From: Candidatus Thorarchaeota archaeon
Lineage (GTDB): Archaea > Asgardarchaeota > Thorarchaeia > Thorarchaeales > Thorarchaeaceae
Reading direction: 5' to 3'
NCBI GenBank assembly: GCA_013388835.1
Contig: JACAEL010000007.1
Coordinates: 1-64,000 of the forward strand
DNA: 64,000 nt
Part shown: positions 24,871-33,520 of the stretch, piece by piece
How the letters are laid out: the number at the start of each line of letters is the position of its first letter
Numbering within the stretch: the stretch's first letter is position 1
Program-made: the position numbers and the translations under genes
The notes under the pieces: model-generated
What the model was told of the DNA's origin: nothing
What the model saw: only the letters and a program-made list of their open reading frames with translations
The model's database searches: none

Positions 24871-26001
24871 CTATTCAATGCTAACAAGACGAATCTCTGC
24901 GTAATCCGTGATGACCCTCATATAGCCGCGCAACATCTCATCAACACTTGCATCGCCCGTATCGACTCTCAGCACGCCTCTCTCAACCCCCTGAAGCTTC
25001 GACTGTGTACAGACGACCCATATGTTGTCGCGGCCTGCTCTCCTTATCACCTCTGGGCTGATCTGCTGGTTTCCTCTGCCGAACAGCATACCCTGATGAC
25101 CTATCGGTGAGACGATGATTCGGACCTTTGTGAAGTCCGCAACCATCTTGAGAATCACCTCCTCGTTCACATCGTTATAGGCAGTCCCGTGATGGTAGAT
25201 GTCAACGCCGAGAACGGTCTTCCTCACACCGAGCAGGTCAGCAATTGTCTTGACCGTAGTACCGGGCCCAAGGATATAGAACTCATCGTCACGCATCTTC
25301 TCGACAATGTATCGTGCGATGGCCTCTTGCGCTTCATGCTCATCTATGGTCTCTGGACTGGCCTGCTTGGCACCTTGAAACCGGGCTGGCACTGCGGGCC
25401 CACGTAGATAGCCATAGAGTCGCAGACTGAATCGGTCCTCGCGGATGGCATCTTCATCCGCGTCCATGACCTCAAAGTCGGAGGGCTTGGCTTCGCCTGA
25501 CATGACAAGCTGAATCACAGCAGGAGCATCCTTGGGACTGATGACGAAGACACCGCTGTACATCTTGACTCCCGAGGGTACACCCAGTACGAGCATGTCG
25601 GTGAGACCGTGTTCGCTGACAACGTCGAGGATGTCGCGTGCAGTGCCATCACCACCAACAAACACCAAGAACCGAACACCTCTGTCATACAGCGCCTTGA
25701 CACACCTTCTCGTGTCCTCAGCATTGGTCAGCTCCCCTATCGATATGTCCAGAGCCTCGTACGGAATATGCAGGGGTGCCACAATGTCAGCACCCATAGG
25801 ACCCGGACAGACAACCAGAGTGACCGGCTCCGCCATGAGTGTTTGCGACTCCCTCAGTGCGCTCAGAAACTCCGCGGCGCGCTGAGGAGCCACTGGCACT
25901 GCGCCCCGGCGTCGAGCCTCGTCCAACACTCCATCAGTGCCTTTGAGACCAACACGACCTCCCATTCCAGCAATGGGGTTTACAAGAAGACCGATCCGCA
26001 T
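24871..26001 (-). CDS. ATP-NAD/AcoX-type kinase
   Basis: This is a 376-residue protein of the NAD kinase/diacylglycerol kinase superfamily, AcoX branch. LLVNPIAGMGGRVGLKGTDG at the N-terminus is diagnostic, and the nucleotide motif FVGGDGTARDILD lies near residue 117. GVPSGVKMYSGVFVISP is the second family block, and ISPIGHQGMLFGRGNQQISPEVI the third. Members of this branch are conserved in archaea, but their phosphoryl acceptor is poorly known; NAD is a guess. It sits four bases downstream of an unknown protein gene and 31 bases upstream of the SAM hydrolase gene, so an operon is likely. Confidence 0.82.
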   Translation of the reverse strand: MRIGLLVNPIAGMGGRVGLKGTDGVLDEARRRGAVPVAPQRAAEFLSALRESQTLMAEPVTLVVCPGPMGADIVAPLHIPYEALDISIGELTNAEDTRRCVKALYDRGVRFLVFVGGDGTARDILDVVSEHGLTDMLVLGVPSGVKMYSGVFVISPKDAPAVIQLVMSGEAKPSDFEVMDADEDAIREDRFSLRLYGYLRGPAVPARFQGAKQASPETIDEHEAQEAIARYIVEKMRDDEFYILGPGTTVKTIADLLGVRKTVLGVDIYHHGTAYNDVNEEVILKMVADFTKVRIIVSPIGHQGMLFGRGNQQISPEVIRRAGRDNIWVVCTQSKLQGVERGVLRVDTGDASVDEMLRGYMRVITDYAEIRLVSIE

Positions 26002-26005
26002 CAGT

Positions 26006-26605
26006 CTAGCCTCCGGATGAAGAAGTTCTCAAAGCCTTAACTGCAGCAGCAGCTTGAAACCAGAATGATGTCCTCACCAAGAGTTCCTCAAGAAACCGCT
26101 CCATGTCGTCGGGCTTGATGTCCTCAGGCCATCGGGTTCTGCGATACTCGTCGAACTTCTGGAAGGTCTTACCGTACTGCGTGGTCAGCGGGATTTGCAC
26201 GTAGCGGTCACAGACGGTGGTCAGTGCACGAATGAACAGGACGAGGTCCAAGTCTAGGCGCAGCAGCCACTTCCGGATGATCTGGAAGAACTTTCGTGTG
26301 TTTATCTCAGTCCAAGAGATCTGTTTGAGGGTCTCTCTGTCTCGTGCTTCAAGTCGCTCACTGTTGAAGCTGCATGACTTGGTCTCCATGCATCTGGCCC
26401 TGACGTACATCTGTCTGCTGGAGATCCATACTGTGATGTTGTGTTCTGCCTTCTTCTTCATCATCTCCTTGTGATGACCTGCTGGCAGAATCACCTCTAC
26501 GATGGGTACGTCTCTGAAACGGCCATTGTGCCTGAAGTAGAGATCGAATGTCCATGCAAGAGGTGGCAAGGTGTTCACAGGATAGTACTCGTCGGGGTCT
26601 GTCAT
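26006..26605 (-). CDS. Unrecognised 199-residue protein in the AcoX/SAM hydrolase operon
   Basis: I do not recognise the family. The N-terminal half reads as beta strands (LAWTFDLYFRHNGRFRDVPIVEVIL), the C-terminal half as amphipathic helices rich in Arg and Lys. A hydrophobic stretch at LRLDLDLVLFIRALTTV is too charged for a sure membrane span. No metal or nucleotide motif is visible. The gap to the AcoX-type kinase gene is only four bases, so the product probably works with it or with the SAM hydrolase. The ATG at 26605 has no good Shine-Dalgarno. Confidence 0.6.
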   Translation of the reverse strand: MTDPDEYYPVNTLPPLAWTFDLYFRHNGRFRDVPIVEVILPAGHHKEMMKKKAEHNITVWISSRQMYVRARCMETKSCSFNSERLEARDRETLKQISWTEINTRKFFQIIRKWLLRLDLDLVLFIRALTTVCDRYVQIPLTTQYGKTFQKFDEYRRTRWPEDIKPDDMERFLEELLVRTSFWFQAAAAVKALRTSSSGG

Positions 26606-26963
26606 GGCGTCGGACTAGAGCCTGAGTCTCTACCTGATATGCGTTGGGTTTGCAACAGCTGCGGAGAAGATGGGCCCATTGAGCGGTCCATGTTCCGAAT
26701 CCAGGCGTTGGTGGAGAGACACTACAACTGGGATTCTGCGACGATTCGACCCGCCTCGACGAGTCACCCTTCCCCCTCAACGCGCCTTGACAGTACCAAT
26801 GTCTCCGGCCCTGTGCATTTGACAGTGAACATTCTGAACGGTCTGTCAACAGTCGGCGCTGCAGCCCTGTGCATTGCAGGCGTATCATGACAAGGCGCAG
26901 TGTCTGGCCTGTCATATCGGGTTCCCGTTGTCAGAGAAGAACTCAGTGTGAACGGCGTCCGGT
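26606..26963. other. Gap between the GTPase gene and the leftward AcoX operon
   Basis: I see no supported gene. A rightward ATG at 26639 opens an 84-codon frame with a CxxC motif (WVCNSCGEDG), but it lacks a ribosome site and its later part is low in protein character. The gap must contain the promoter of the leftward operon starting at 26605. Confidence 0.3.
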
Positions 26964-27512
26964 CTACTCCTCGCCACGCTCGCGCATCTGGACCAGTATG
27001 ATTGCGAGCTGCTCAAACACATCGAGAATGCCTTGACCGGTCTTCGCACTTGACTCGACATAGGGCATATTGTGCTGCTGTGCGAACTGACGCCCCTCGG
27101 CGGTCGTGACAACTCTGTCAGGCAGGTCAGTCTTGTTAGCCACAAGCACGAGTGGAATGTCCTTGTTGATGGCCTTCTTCAGCTCCGCAAGCCATTCATC
27201 AAGGACAAGGAAGGTCCTACGTCGTGTCACATCGTACACAAGAATCCCGCCGCTAGACCCACGGTAGTACATGGGACGCAGAATCTGGAACCGGCTCTGT
27301 CCTGCGACATCCCAGATCTGCAGCTTGACCGTGACCTTGGAGCCGCTCTTGGTTGCCACATCGATGTTCTTCACTGCAAACTGTGACCCGATGGTGGTCT
27401 TGTAGTCCGTGCGGAAGAAGCCGTGCGAGAACCGCGTCACAATGGCGGTCTTGCCGACCGCGCCCTCTCCCAACACCACAGTCTTGAACAGATAGTCGTA
27501 CGTACTACTCAT
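26964..27512 (-). CDS. Rab/Ras-like small GTPase (Asgard type)
   Basis: This is a 182-residue small GTPase with all G boxes: G1 GEGAVGKT (15-22), G2 Thr40 in YKTTIG, G3 WDVAGQ with Gln72, G4 NKTD (126-129), and G5 SSAKTG. The order, the WDVAGQ motif and the YRGSSGGILVYDVTRR segment place it in the Ras superfamily near Rab, as in the expanded sets of Asgard archaea. It has no C-terminal cysteine, so it cannot be prenylated like Rab proteins; it ends in an acidic GEE. It probably acts as a molecular switch, but no GEF, GAP or roadblock/longin gene is adjacent. A TATA-like element near 27590 serves it. A small gene candidate lies just upstream on the same strand. Confidence 0.92.
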   Translation of the reverse strand: MSSTYDYLFKTVVLGEGAVGKTAIVTRFSHGFFRTDYKTTIGSQFAVKNIDVATKSGSKVTVKLQIWDVAGQSRFQILRPMYYRGSSGGILVYDVTRRRTFLVLDEWLAELKKAINKDIPLVLVANKTDLPDRVVTTAEGRQFAQQHNMPYVESSAKTGQGILDVFEQLAIILVQMRERGEE

Positions 27513-27634
27513 GCGGTTCTAATCCCTCTGATGTGACCTTCTGTACCATGGATGGTCGCGGGCTAAGGAGGCTAGGGCGTGCGGACCTAATAAGCTTTCT
27601 CGGGCCATTGTCAGAGCTGTCCGGAATGTCTCCG

Positions 27635-27766
27635 TCAGCGGCCAATGACGGCATCCTGTATGATTGACCAGTTCTTGATGTACTCCAACACCTTGACACT
27701 GATCTGCGCCACAGGCTCTTGATTCAACCGTGGGACTGGCCGCAGTCCCGGCATTGCGTACGGCAT
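27635..27766 (-). CDS. Candidate 43-residue protein upstream of the GTPase gene
   Basis: A short frame starting at ATG 27766 (GTG 27775 or ATG 27754 are alternatives) ends with TGA at 27637-27635. The peptide begins MPYAMPGLRPVPRLNQEP and continues to a probable amphipathic helix, AQISVKVLEYIKNWSII. Codon choice is like that of neighbouring genes (GTG GCG CAG ATC, GAG TAC ATC AAG AAC). GTGATCC lies just before the first ATG, although its spacing is short. It has no recognised family and no membrane span. It lies on the GTPase strand, 122 bases before that start, so it could be a small partner. Coding is inferred from texture only. Confidence 0.4.
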   Translation of the reverse strand: MPYAMPGLRPVPRLNQEPVAQISVKVLEYIKNWSIIQDAVIGR

Positions 27767-27791
27767 TCGGATCACTGTTACTTTTCAAGAT

Positions 27792-27815
27792 GCACGAGCG
27801 GATGTCCGCCCGTGC
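27792..27815. promoter_or_regulatory. Eleven-bp inverted repeat between the PAP2 and small-protein genes
   Basis: GCACGAGCGGA (27792-27802) and TCCGCCCGTGC (27805-27815) pair with one G-T wobble across a 2-base spacer. It lies 26 bases before the ATG of the small gene candidate and 53 bases after the PAP2 stop, in leftward order. No T-run follows, so an operator or an mRNA hairpin is as likely as a terminator. Confidence 0.35.
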
Positions 27816-27868
27816 CAGCATCTCCCGCATACCACCGGTCACACTAGGTAATGTCGAGTATCTGGTGT

Positions 27869-28741
27869 CTAGAGCTTCGCCTTGGAGAAGATGAGTGGCC
27901 AAACGAATCCGCCTATCAGGGCAACTATGAAGTACCTCGTGGCCCTTAGCCACACATCAGCAGTCGGCAACAGTGGACTTAGGCCAATCATGACTACTAT
28001 CACGAGGGCTAGACCCAATACGACACGCAGTACCAGACGCCACTTCGCTGTCGCTTCAGTGGTGAAGTTCACGTATCGTCTTTCCAGTGGGAATGCCACT
28101 GCGACTCCCATGACCAGTCCCCCTATGTGTCCGAAGTTGTCGTCCGGAGGTAGAGGCAGCAGCACATAAGTTCCGACGACTGTCATGAGCAAACCTATGA
28201 CGAAGAGAACTCCATAGAGCGCATTGGTGTCATACTTTGACAACAGGGCCTGCAGCGGTCTCTCGATTCGGATCGACAGAAGCAGGAGGCCAAACCCAAC
28301 CGCCCAACCGACCAGGACGTCTTCAACGAAGTGAAGTCCAAGGTAGACCCTGGAGACTCCTATGAGGAGCGTCAATGTGACCGCAAGAATCACTGCCCAC
28401 CATGTCTTGACTCTGGCAGCTAGCCATCCGAAGAGCATTGTAGAGTTCTGTGCATGACCGCTCGGCATGCCGTAGTTTGCTTCGGACGCCCCCGGGTACC
28501 AATATGACTGGGGTGGTCTCGGACTGTGGATCGCCACCTTGAGCCAGTAGTTGGTGACTATGGAGGTCAGCAAGACAAATACGACAATGACCGACTCGCG
28601 CTTCCTGTAGGCCCAGTATCCAACCAGTGCCAGTGGGACATAGAAGAGCTCTGAACCCAGCTGTGTCAACAGCTTGAAGAGCTCACCAGCCCATGGGAGT
28701 AGGTCTCTAAGGACATTGGTGATTTCCGGATTGAACTGCAT
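27869..28741 (-). CDS. PAP2-family membrane phosphatase
   Basis: This is a 290-residue membrane protein with the three PAP2 motifs: KVAIHSPRP, MPSGHAQNS and SRVYLGLHFVEDVLVGW. There are about eight hydrophobic segments. The active site faces the outside and removes phosphate from a lipid phosphate or prenyl diphosphate such as polyprenyl-PP or phosphatidate. In archaea it may recycle the lipid carrier of glycosylation. The region after residue 170 (four further helices) is an extension beyond the core PAP2 domain. The ATG at 28741 begins the gene, with divergent pepD 126 bases away. Confidence 0.88.
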   Translation of the reverse strand: MQFNPEITNVLRDLLPWAGELFKLLTQLGSELFYVPLALVGYWAYRKRESVIVVFVLLTSIVTNYWLKVAIHSPRPPQSYWYPGASEANYGMPSGHAQNSTMLFGWLAARVKTWWAVILAVTLTLLIGVSRVYLGLHFVEDVLVGWAVGFGLLLLSIRIERPLQALLSKYDTNALYGVLFVIGLLMTVVGTYVLLPLPPDDNFGHIGGLVMGVAVAFPLERRYVNFTTEATAKWRLVLRVVLGLALVIVVMIGLSPLLPTADVWLRATRYFIVALIGGFVWPLIFSKAKL

Positions 28742-28867
28742 ACGCTCTCTCCTCAGTTCATCGTTTCAGCTACCCCGGTATTTGAAAGAGCTGCTTGGCT
28801 GGGAGCCTGAGTCTGAAGCCAATGCTTATAGCGCAGGAGGAGCGCGCAGACCCACGGTTGAGCTGAG

Positions 28868-30385
28868 ATGGTACTGGAACATCTTGAACCAAGACATGTG
28901 TGGCGCATATTCGAGAGAGTCTTGGTAGCGACCCCACGAGAGTCGAAGAAGGAGGAGAAGGTCAGGGCAGCTGTGCTGGAATGGCTGTCGTCTGAGGTTG
29001 CCTCCAGAGGTGTCCGACTCAAGACGACCGTGGACTCTACTGGCAACCTGCTGATATCAGTGCCTGCAACCAGAGGGATGGAGTCATGTCCAACAGTCAT
29101 GCTTCAGGGTCATCTTGACATGGTCTGCGAGACCAATCGTCCACACGGTTTCGACTTCCAGAACCTGCCGATACCTGTCCGTATCCAGGACAACGGAGAG
29201 TGGGTGGATGCGGACGGCACGACATTGGGGGCTGACAATGGCATAGGGGTGGCTCTGGCTCTGGGCCTACTCGTGGACGATGACCCCGGTCTGGCTCACG
29301 GTCCGCTGGAGATCCTCCTGACTGTGGACGAGGAGACCGGTCTCACAGGGGCCTTTGGTCTTGATGTGAAGGCCATGAGTCTGCAGAGCAAGTATCTCAT
29401 CAACATCGACTCAGAAGAACTCGGTCTTCTGACAATCGGGTCTGCTGGCGGTGGTGATATCCAACTTGACAGAGAAGTGAGTCAGCATCCGCCGCCGAAG
29501 GACTACGCGTTCTATGCTCTCTCGGTCTCAGGTCTGCTCGGGGGGCACTCCGGGATGGAGATAGTGAATCCGAGAGCAAATGCGAACAAGCTGGTGGCTC
29601 GCATGTTGTCCTCACTGATTCGAGATGTACCCATCATGCTGTCCAGTTGGCATGGTGGCAGCAAGCACAACGCGATACCTCGTGACTCTGTCGCTGTGTT
29701 CTGTGTCAGAAAGAGAGACACCGGGAGAATGGAGGAGATCCTGAAGGCTGAGCGCGACGCGATTCTCTCCTACTACAGAAGTATGGTCAAGAACGCAATG
29801 GTCCTTGAACCCGAGATGGTGGTGGAGTGGAAGCAAGCCAGTCCGTCAACCTGCATGAGTACCGAGGAGTCTGCCATCATTGTACGTACCGCGAACGCGC
29901 TGCCGCATGGCTACCGTAACTTCTCCCCTGAAGTCGCTGGACTTGTGGAGACCTCATGCAACTTCGCCATTGTCCGGTCTGAGGACAGGAGAGTGAGCTT
30001 GCGCCTGTCGGTTCGAAGCAGTGTTGACTCTGAGCTGTCAGCATACCGCTACTCGATTGCGGACATGGCGGAGCTTGCCGGCTGGTCAGTGGAGATGAGT
30101 CCCGCATACCCGGGGTGGAAGCCAGAACCCAATAGCCCGTTCCTGCAGTTTGTCAGAAAGCACTACGAGGAAGTTCTTGGTTCCGAGGTCCGGATGGAGG
30201 CGATACATGCAGGTCTCGAGTGTGGGATTATTGGTGCTAAGATGCCCGGCATTCAGATGGTGTCACTCGGGCCGACTGCAAAGAATGCTCATACCCCCGA
30301 TGAGCGACTGCGGATTGCAGATGTGGGCATCGTCTATAGGGTCTTAAAGGCAGTGCTGAGAGACCTGCCGAGACTTGAGAGTTGA
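28868..30385 (+). CDS. pepD: Aminoacyl-histidine dipeptidase (M20 family, PepD-like)
   Basis: This is a 505-residue M20C metallopeptidase. LEPRHVWRIFERVLVATPRES is the typical PepD opening. The zinc site has QGHLDMVCE (His-x-Asp), the bridging Asp in TLGADNGIGVA, the catalytic DEETGLTGA (Glu-Glu), and a later IDSEELG. IHAGLECGIIGAKMP gives the C-terminal metal ligands. It splits Xaa-His and other dipeptides in the cytoplasm. The ATG at 28868 follows GGTTGAGCTGAG. It is a single gene convergent with the AOR gene, 12 bases away. Confidence 0.92.
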   Translation: MVLEHLEPRHVWRIFERVLVATPRESKKEEKVRAAVLEWLSSEVASRGVRLKTTVDSTGNLLISVPATRGMESCPTVMLQGHLDMVCETNRPHGFDFQNLPIPVRIQDNGEWVDADGTTLGADNGIGVALALGLLVDDDPGLAHGPLEILLTVDEETGLTGAFGLDVKAMSLQSKYLINIDSEELGLLTIGSAGGGDIQLDREVSQHPPPKDYAFYALSVSGLLGGHSGMEIVNPRANANKLVARMLSSLIRDVPIMLSSWHGGSKHNAIPRDSVAVFCVRKRDTGRMEEILKAERDAILSYYRSMVKNAMVLEPEMVVEWKQASPSTCMSTEESAIIVRTANALPHGYRNFSPEVAGLVETSCNFAIVRSEDRRVSLRLSVRSSVDSELSAYRYSIADMAELAGWSVEMSPAYPGWKPEPNSPFLQFVRKHYEEVLGSEVRMEAIHAGLECGIIGAKMPGIQMVSLGPTAKNAHTPDERLRIADVGIVYRVLKAVLRDLPRLES

Positions 30386-30397
30386 GCGGGTGTCCTC

Positions 30398-32221
30398 TCA
30401 GCTGTTGAGCCGGGACAACCCCAGCGCTTCAAGTCGCTCCTCGTGTGGCACTCCAGTCTCTCTGTCCCACTTACGATATGCGTACCATGTGTCGAGTTGA
30501 GCATTGACGTCAGGCACATGACGCTCAGTGGGTCCGTCAAGGGGTCTCAAGACCACCTCGGGGAGTCTCTCGTTCTTCGTGTCATAACCGAGACGGAGGT
30601 TGAGCAGACGCATGAGCGTGAAGATCCTCTCTCCCGTGCGTCTGAGTTCTGCGACCGTGATGTCCCACCCGGTGACCATGCGGAGCAGCTCGGCCAGTTC
30701 CTCAGAGACGATTGGATAGAAGTGACAGATGACAGCAGAGTTGGTCAGGCATCTGAAGTCCTGCACTCTGGCGGCAATCTCTGCCTCGTTGGCGAACCTG
30801 TCCATACTCTCAATCTCGAAGCCTGCATCCAGTATGCCCATCTGATAGTTGTACATGTCCGCGGTCATATGGCATGCACCACGAGGAGACGTCGCGTAGC
30901 CAATCGCCATGCCTGAGAAGCCACGTGGGTCATGCTGCGCCAGTTCCATCCCATTGACCTGTGCTGCTAGCGACTCGTATCCGAACCGCCTGCCAAATGC
31001 CCTACTGCCCTCTGCCATCAGGTCTCCTATCCCTCTCCTGTGAGCGATTCTCTCAAGGAGGTCAAGCGCAGCGGATACATCTCCCCACTTGGGCTCGACT
31101 CCGTCAAGATCCTGTGCGGTTATCTTACCTTCACTGAAGAGATAGTAGGCAAAGGCGATTGTGTTTCCACCGGATATCGTGTCTACACCCAAGAGGTCCA
31201 TCTGCTTGTTGATGAAGCAGAGGGCCTCAAGGTCGTTGTTGAGGATGAGGGACCCCATGGTGCCTGTCACTTCGAGTTCCGGTCCAGCGAACCGCCCGGT
31301 GGCATACTTTCCCTCCCTTATCTCAATCACACGACCGCAACCTATGGGGCATCTGAAGCATGCAGTCTTCCCGACCAGGACTCTCTCCTTCACAGTGGTA
31401 CCGCTGATGTTGTAAGCGTCAAAGTCAGACACAGAGTAGTATCCCTGAGGAAGGGAACCATACATCATCGTGGCCATGTCAACATAGCCTGCAGTACCAA
31501 GGTCGGAGTACATCTGGAAGGTGGGTGTCTCCTTCTTGTCAGCATTCAGCTTCTGGCAGTACTCCGCCAGCTTCTCTGGCTCCGCGACAGGTACCTTCCT
31601 CTCACTGCCACTCACCACAATGGCCTTCAGCTTCTTGGAACCCATGACCGCGCCCATGCCTGTTCGTCCTGCCGCCCTGTGGTGGTCCACTATGATGCTC
31701 GCGTACTTCACCAGATTCTCTCCCGCGACACCAATCCTGGCAACACCGGGGTTCTTGAGACCTGACTCCTCCTTCAGAACCGTCCAGGTGTCCTCGGTGT
31801 CCCTGCCCCACAGATGGGATGCGCCCTTCAGACTCACTTCGGAGTCATTGATGATAAGATAGACCGGGCTTGCTGACCGACCTGTCAGTATGATCCCATC
31901 GTAGCCTGCAAACCTGATGTCCGCTCCAAAGTGGCCTCCGACAGTACTGTGTCCCCACAGCCCTGTGAGAGGTGACCTTGCACACACAGAGGTCTTGCTA
32001 CCCGTGGGTACCATCGTCCCACAGAACGGTCCTGTCATGATGAACAGAGGGTTCTCCGGTCCCAGGGGGTCGGTCGCACGACTGACCATGTCATAGATCA
32101 TCCTGCAGGCAAGGCCAGCGCCACCAATGTAGTCTCTGAGAATCTTGGGGTCAAGGGTCCGCTCTCCCGTCTTGCCACTTGTCAGGTCAACTGTGAGAAG
32201 CCTGTTTCGATATCCGAACAC
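30398..32221 (-). CDS. aor: Aldehyde:ferredoxin oxidoreductase (tungsten enzyme)
   Basis: This is a 607-residue AOR-family enzyme that oxidises aldehydes to acids with ferredoxin as acceptor. The 4Fe-4S ligands Cys288, Cys291 and Cys295 (CFRCPIGCG) and Cys499 (AVICHF) are present at almost the family-standard positions. The tungstopterin-binding N-domain shows GGAGLACRMIYD, GHSTVGGHFGADIRFAGYDGI, RTGMGAVMGSKKLKAIVV and the ATSPRGACHM loop. The start at an ATG at 32221 gives the normal FGYRNRLLTVDL N-terminus. It is preceded by an Fe-dependent alcohol dehydrogenase gene 11 bases upstream, so alcohol or aldehyde flux to acid with ferredoxin reduction is likely, or the reverse. A separate MoaD-like or ferredoxin gene is not adjacent. 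Confidence 0.93.
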   Translation of the reverse strand: MFGYRNRLLTVDLTSGKTGERTLDPKILRDYIGGAGLACRMIYDMVSRATDPLGPENPLFIMTGPFCGTMVPTGSKTSVCARSPLTGLWGHSTVGGHFGADIRFAGYDGIILTGRSASPVYLIINDSEVSLKGASHLWGRDTEDTWTVLKEESGLKNPGVARIGVAGENLVKYASIIVDHHRAAGRTGMGAVMGSKKLKAIVVSGSERKVPVAEPEKLAEYCQKLNADKKETPTFQMYSDLGTAGYVDMATMMYGSLPQGYYSVSDFDAYNISGTTVKERVLVGKTACFRCPIGCGRVIEIREGKYATGRFAGPELEVTGTMGSLILNNDLEALCFINKQMDLLGVDTISGGNTIAFAYYLFSEGKITAQDLDGVEPKWGDVSAALDLLERIAHRRGIGDLMAEGSRAFGRRFGYESLAAQVNGMELAQHDPRGFSGMAIGYATSPRGACHMTADMYNYQMGILDAGFEIESMDRFANEAEIAARVQDFRCLTNSAVICHFYPIVSEELAELLRMVTGWDITVAELRRTGERIFTLMRLLNLRLGYDTKNERLPEVVLRPLDGPTERHVPDVNAQLDTWYAYRKWDRETGVPHEERLEALGLSRLNS

Positions 32222-32232
32222 GGGACCACCTC

Positions 32233-33408
32233 TCAGAAGTCGATGGGCCTGCCCTCGAACATCGCGTCGTATAGCCGTCTGATTCCTGCGCTCTGGATGT
32301 CTCTGGGATTCATTGTTATGCTCGAGTCCATCATAGCATACTCAACAAGCTTGTCGAGTCCCTTATCAAAGTCCGTTCTCTTCACACCTGCTTCTTTGAG
32401 GCTTCTTGGAAAACCGGTCATCTTCTGCAGTTCCCTGACCTTTGCGGCAAATGCTCTTGCAGCCTTGAACGGGTCTGGCTCAAGAACCCCCACCAGTCGC
32501 CCCAGTTCCTGATACAGTCTTGCAGTTGCCTCGTTCTCTGCTGAGTTGTACTCGATTGTGTACGGCAGTGAGATTCCCACCGCAAGTCCATGCTGCACCC
32601 TGAGTACTGACCCGAGACTATGTCCGAGTGAGTGGGCAAGAGAGACCTGAGAGTTGCCAAAGGACATCCCTGCCAGATTCGCTGCGACCAGCATCTTCTC
32701 CCTTGCCAGCAGGTTGTGAGGTTCCGACATCGACTTCGGAAGCCATTCAAAGACCATGGTGACTGCCTTCATGGAACACGCGTCGGAGAAGTCGTTCTTC
32801 CACACCGACGCGTAACTCTCAACAGCATGGGTGAGCGCGTCCATGCCTGTGTAGGCTGTCATTGTCTTCGGGAGGTCCTTTACAAAGGTGGGTTCAAGTA
32901 TCGCAAGGTCCGGAGTGAGTTCGGGGTTAATGGTCGCGAACTTCCGCCCGGTGTCATCCTCTCGGACCACAATGGCCTTCGTGGCATCCGAACCTGTGCC
33001 CGCGGTGGTGGGAATGCAAACCAGCCTCGCCTTGCTTCTCAGGTTCAGTGTGTCAAACGGTGTGAGTTCCTCGAGCTTGAAACCGGGGTTGACATACAAT
33101 ACCCATGCTGCCTTTGCGGTGTCCATCACGCTGCCTCCGCCAATGGCCACAATGAGGTCTGCGCTCGACTTGGTCATGGCGTCGGCAGCACTCTTCACCA
33201 CTGAGACTCTTGGGTCAGACTCGGCCTCTGCCCAGACCGTGACCTCCCAGCCATTGTTCTTCAGCATCGACTCGACCTTTGCAGGGTATCCGAGGTCTGC
33301 TACGACCCTATCGGTCACTATGATTGCCCTCTGGCCCTTGAGCTGATCAAGTTCCGTCAGGGCATCTTCTCCAAATGCCACCTTCGGGACTGAGAACCAC
33401 CATACCAT
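32233..33408 (-). CDS. Iron-containing alcohol dehydrogenase
   Basis: This is a 391-residue group III alcohol dehydrogenase. NAD-binding GGGSVMDTAKAAW is near residue 92 and CIPTTAGTGSDATKA follows. The metal ligands are in PDLAILEP (Asp), GMDALTHAVESY (His), SLAHSLGHSLGSV (His) and VQHGLAVGISLPY (His). It interconverts alcohols and aldehydes with NAD(P). The ATG at 33408 has GGATGTGA upstream, and a TATA box (TTATATC region, 33487-33500 read leftwards) gives a leader of about 57 bases. It forms an operon with the AOR gene, which would take the aldehyde. Confidence 0.92.
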   Translation of the reverse strand: MVWWFSVPKVAFGEDALTELDQLKGQRAIIVTDRVVADLGYPAKVESMLKNNGWEVTVWAEAESDPRVSVVKSAADAMTKSSADLIVAIGGGSVMDTAKAAWVLYVNPGFKLEELTPFDTLNLRSKARLVCIPTTAGTGSDATKAIVVREDDTGRKFATINPELTPDLAILEPTFVKDLPKTMTAYTGMDALTHAVESYASVWKNDFSDACSMKAVTMVFEWLPKSMSEPHNLLAREKMLVAANLAGMSFGNSQVSLAHSLGHSLGSVLRVQHGLAVGISLPYTIEYNSAENEATARLYQELGRLVGVLEPDPFKAARAFAAKVRELQKMTGFPRSLKEAGVKRTDFDKGLDKLVEYAMMDSSITMNPRDIQSAGIRRLYDAMFEGRPIDF

Positions 33409-33520
33409 CCATTGTTCACATCCTGATGTCGTAGGACCGGCTCACTCACTCTCGCGAGCCCTGTGTTCAGATTCAGGTGCAGTGCTGACTTATATCATGT
33501 CCGACGGCTGTCGGATTGAC

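Noticed and set aside
26639-26890. Rightward 84-codon frame with a CxxC motif (WVCNSCGEDG)
   Set aside because: No Shine-Dalgarno, and the second half has random-like composition. A link to the zinc-ribbon fragments at 15154 and 41633 is not supported by alignment.
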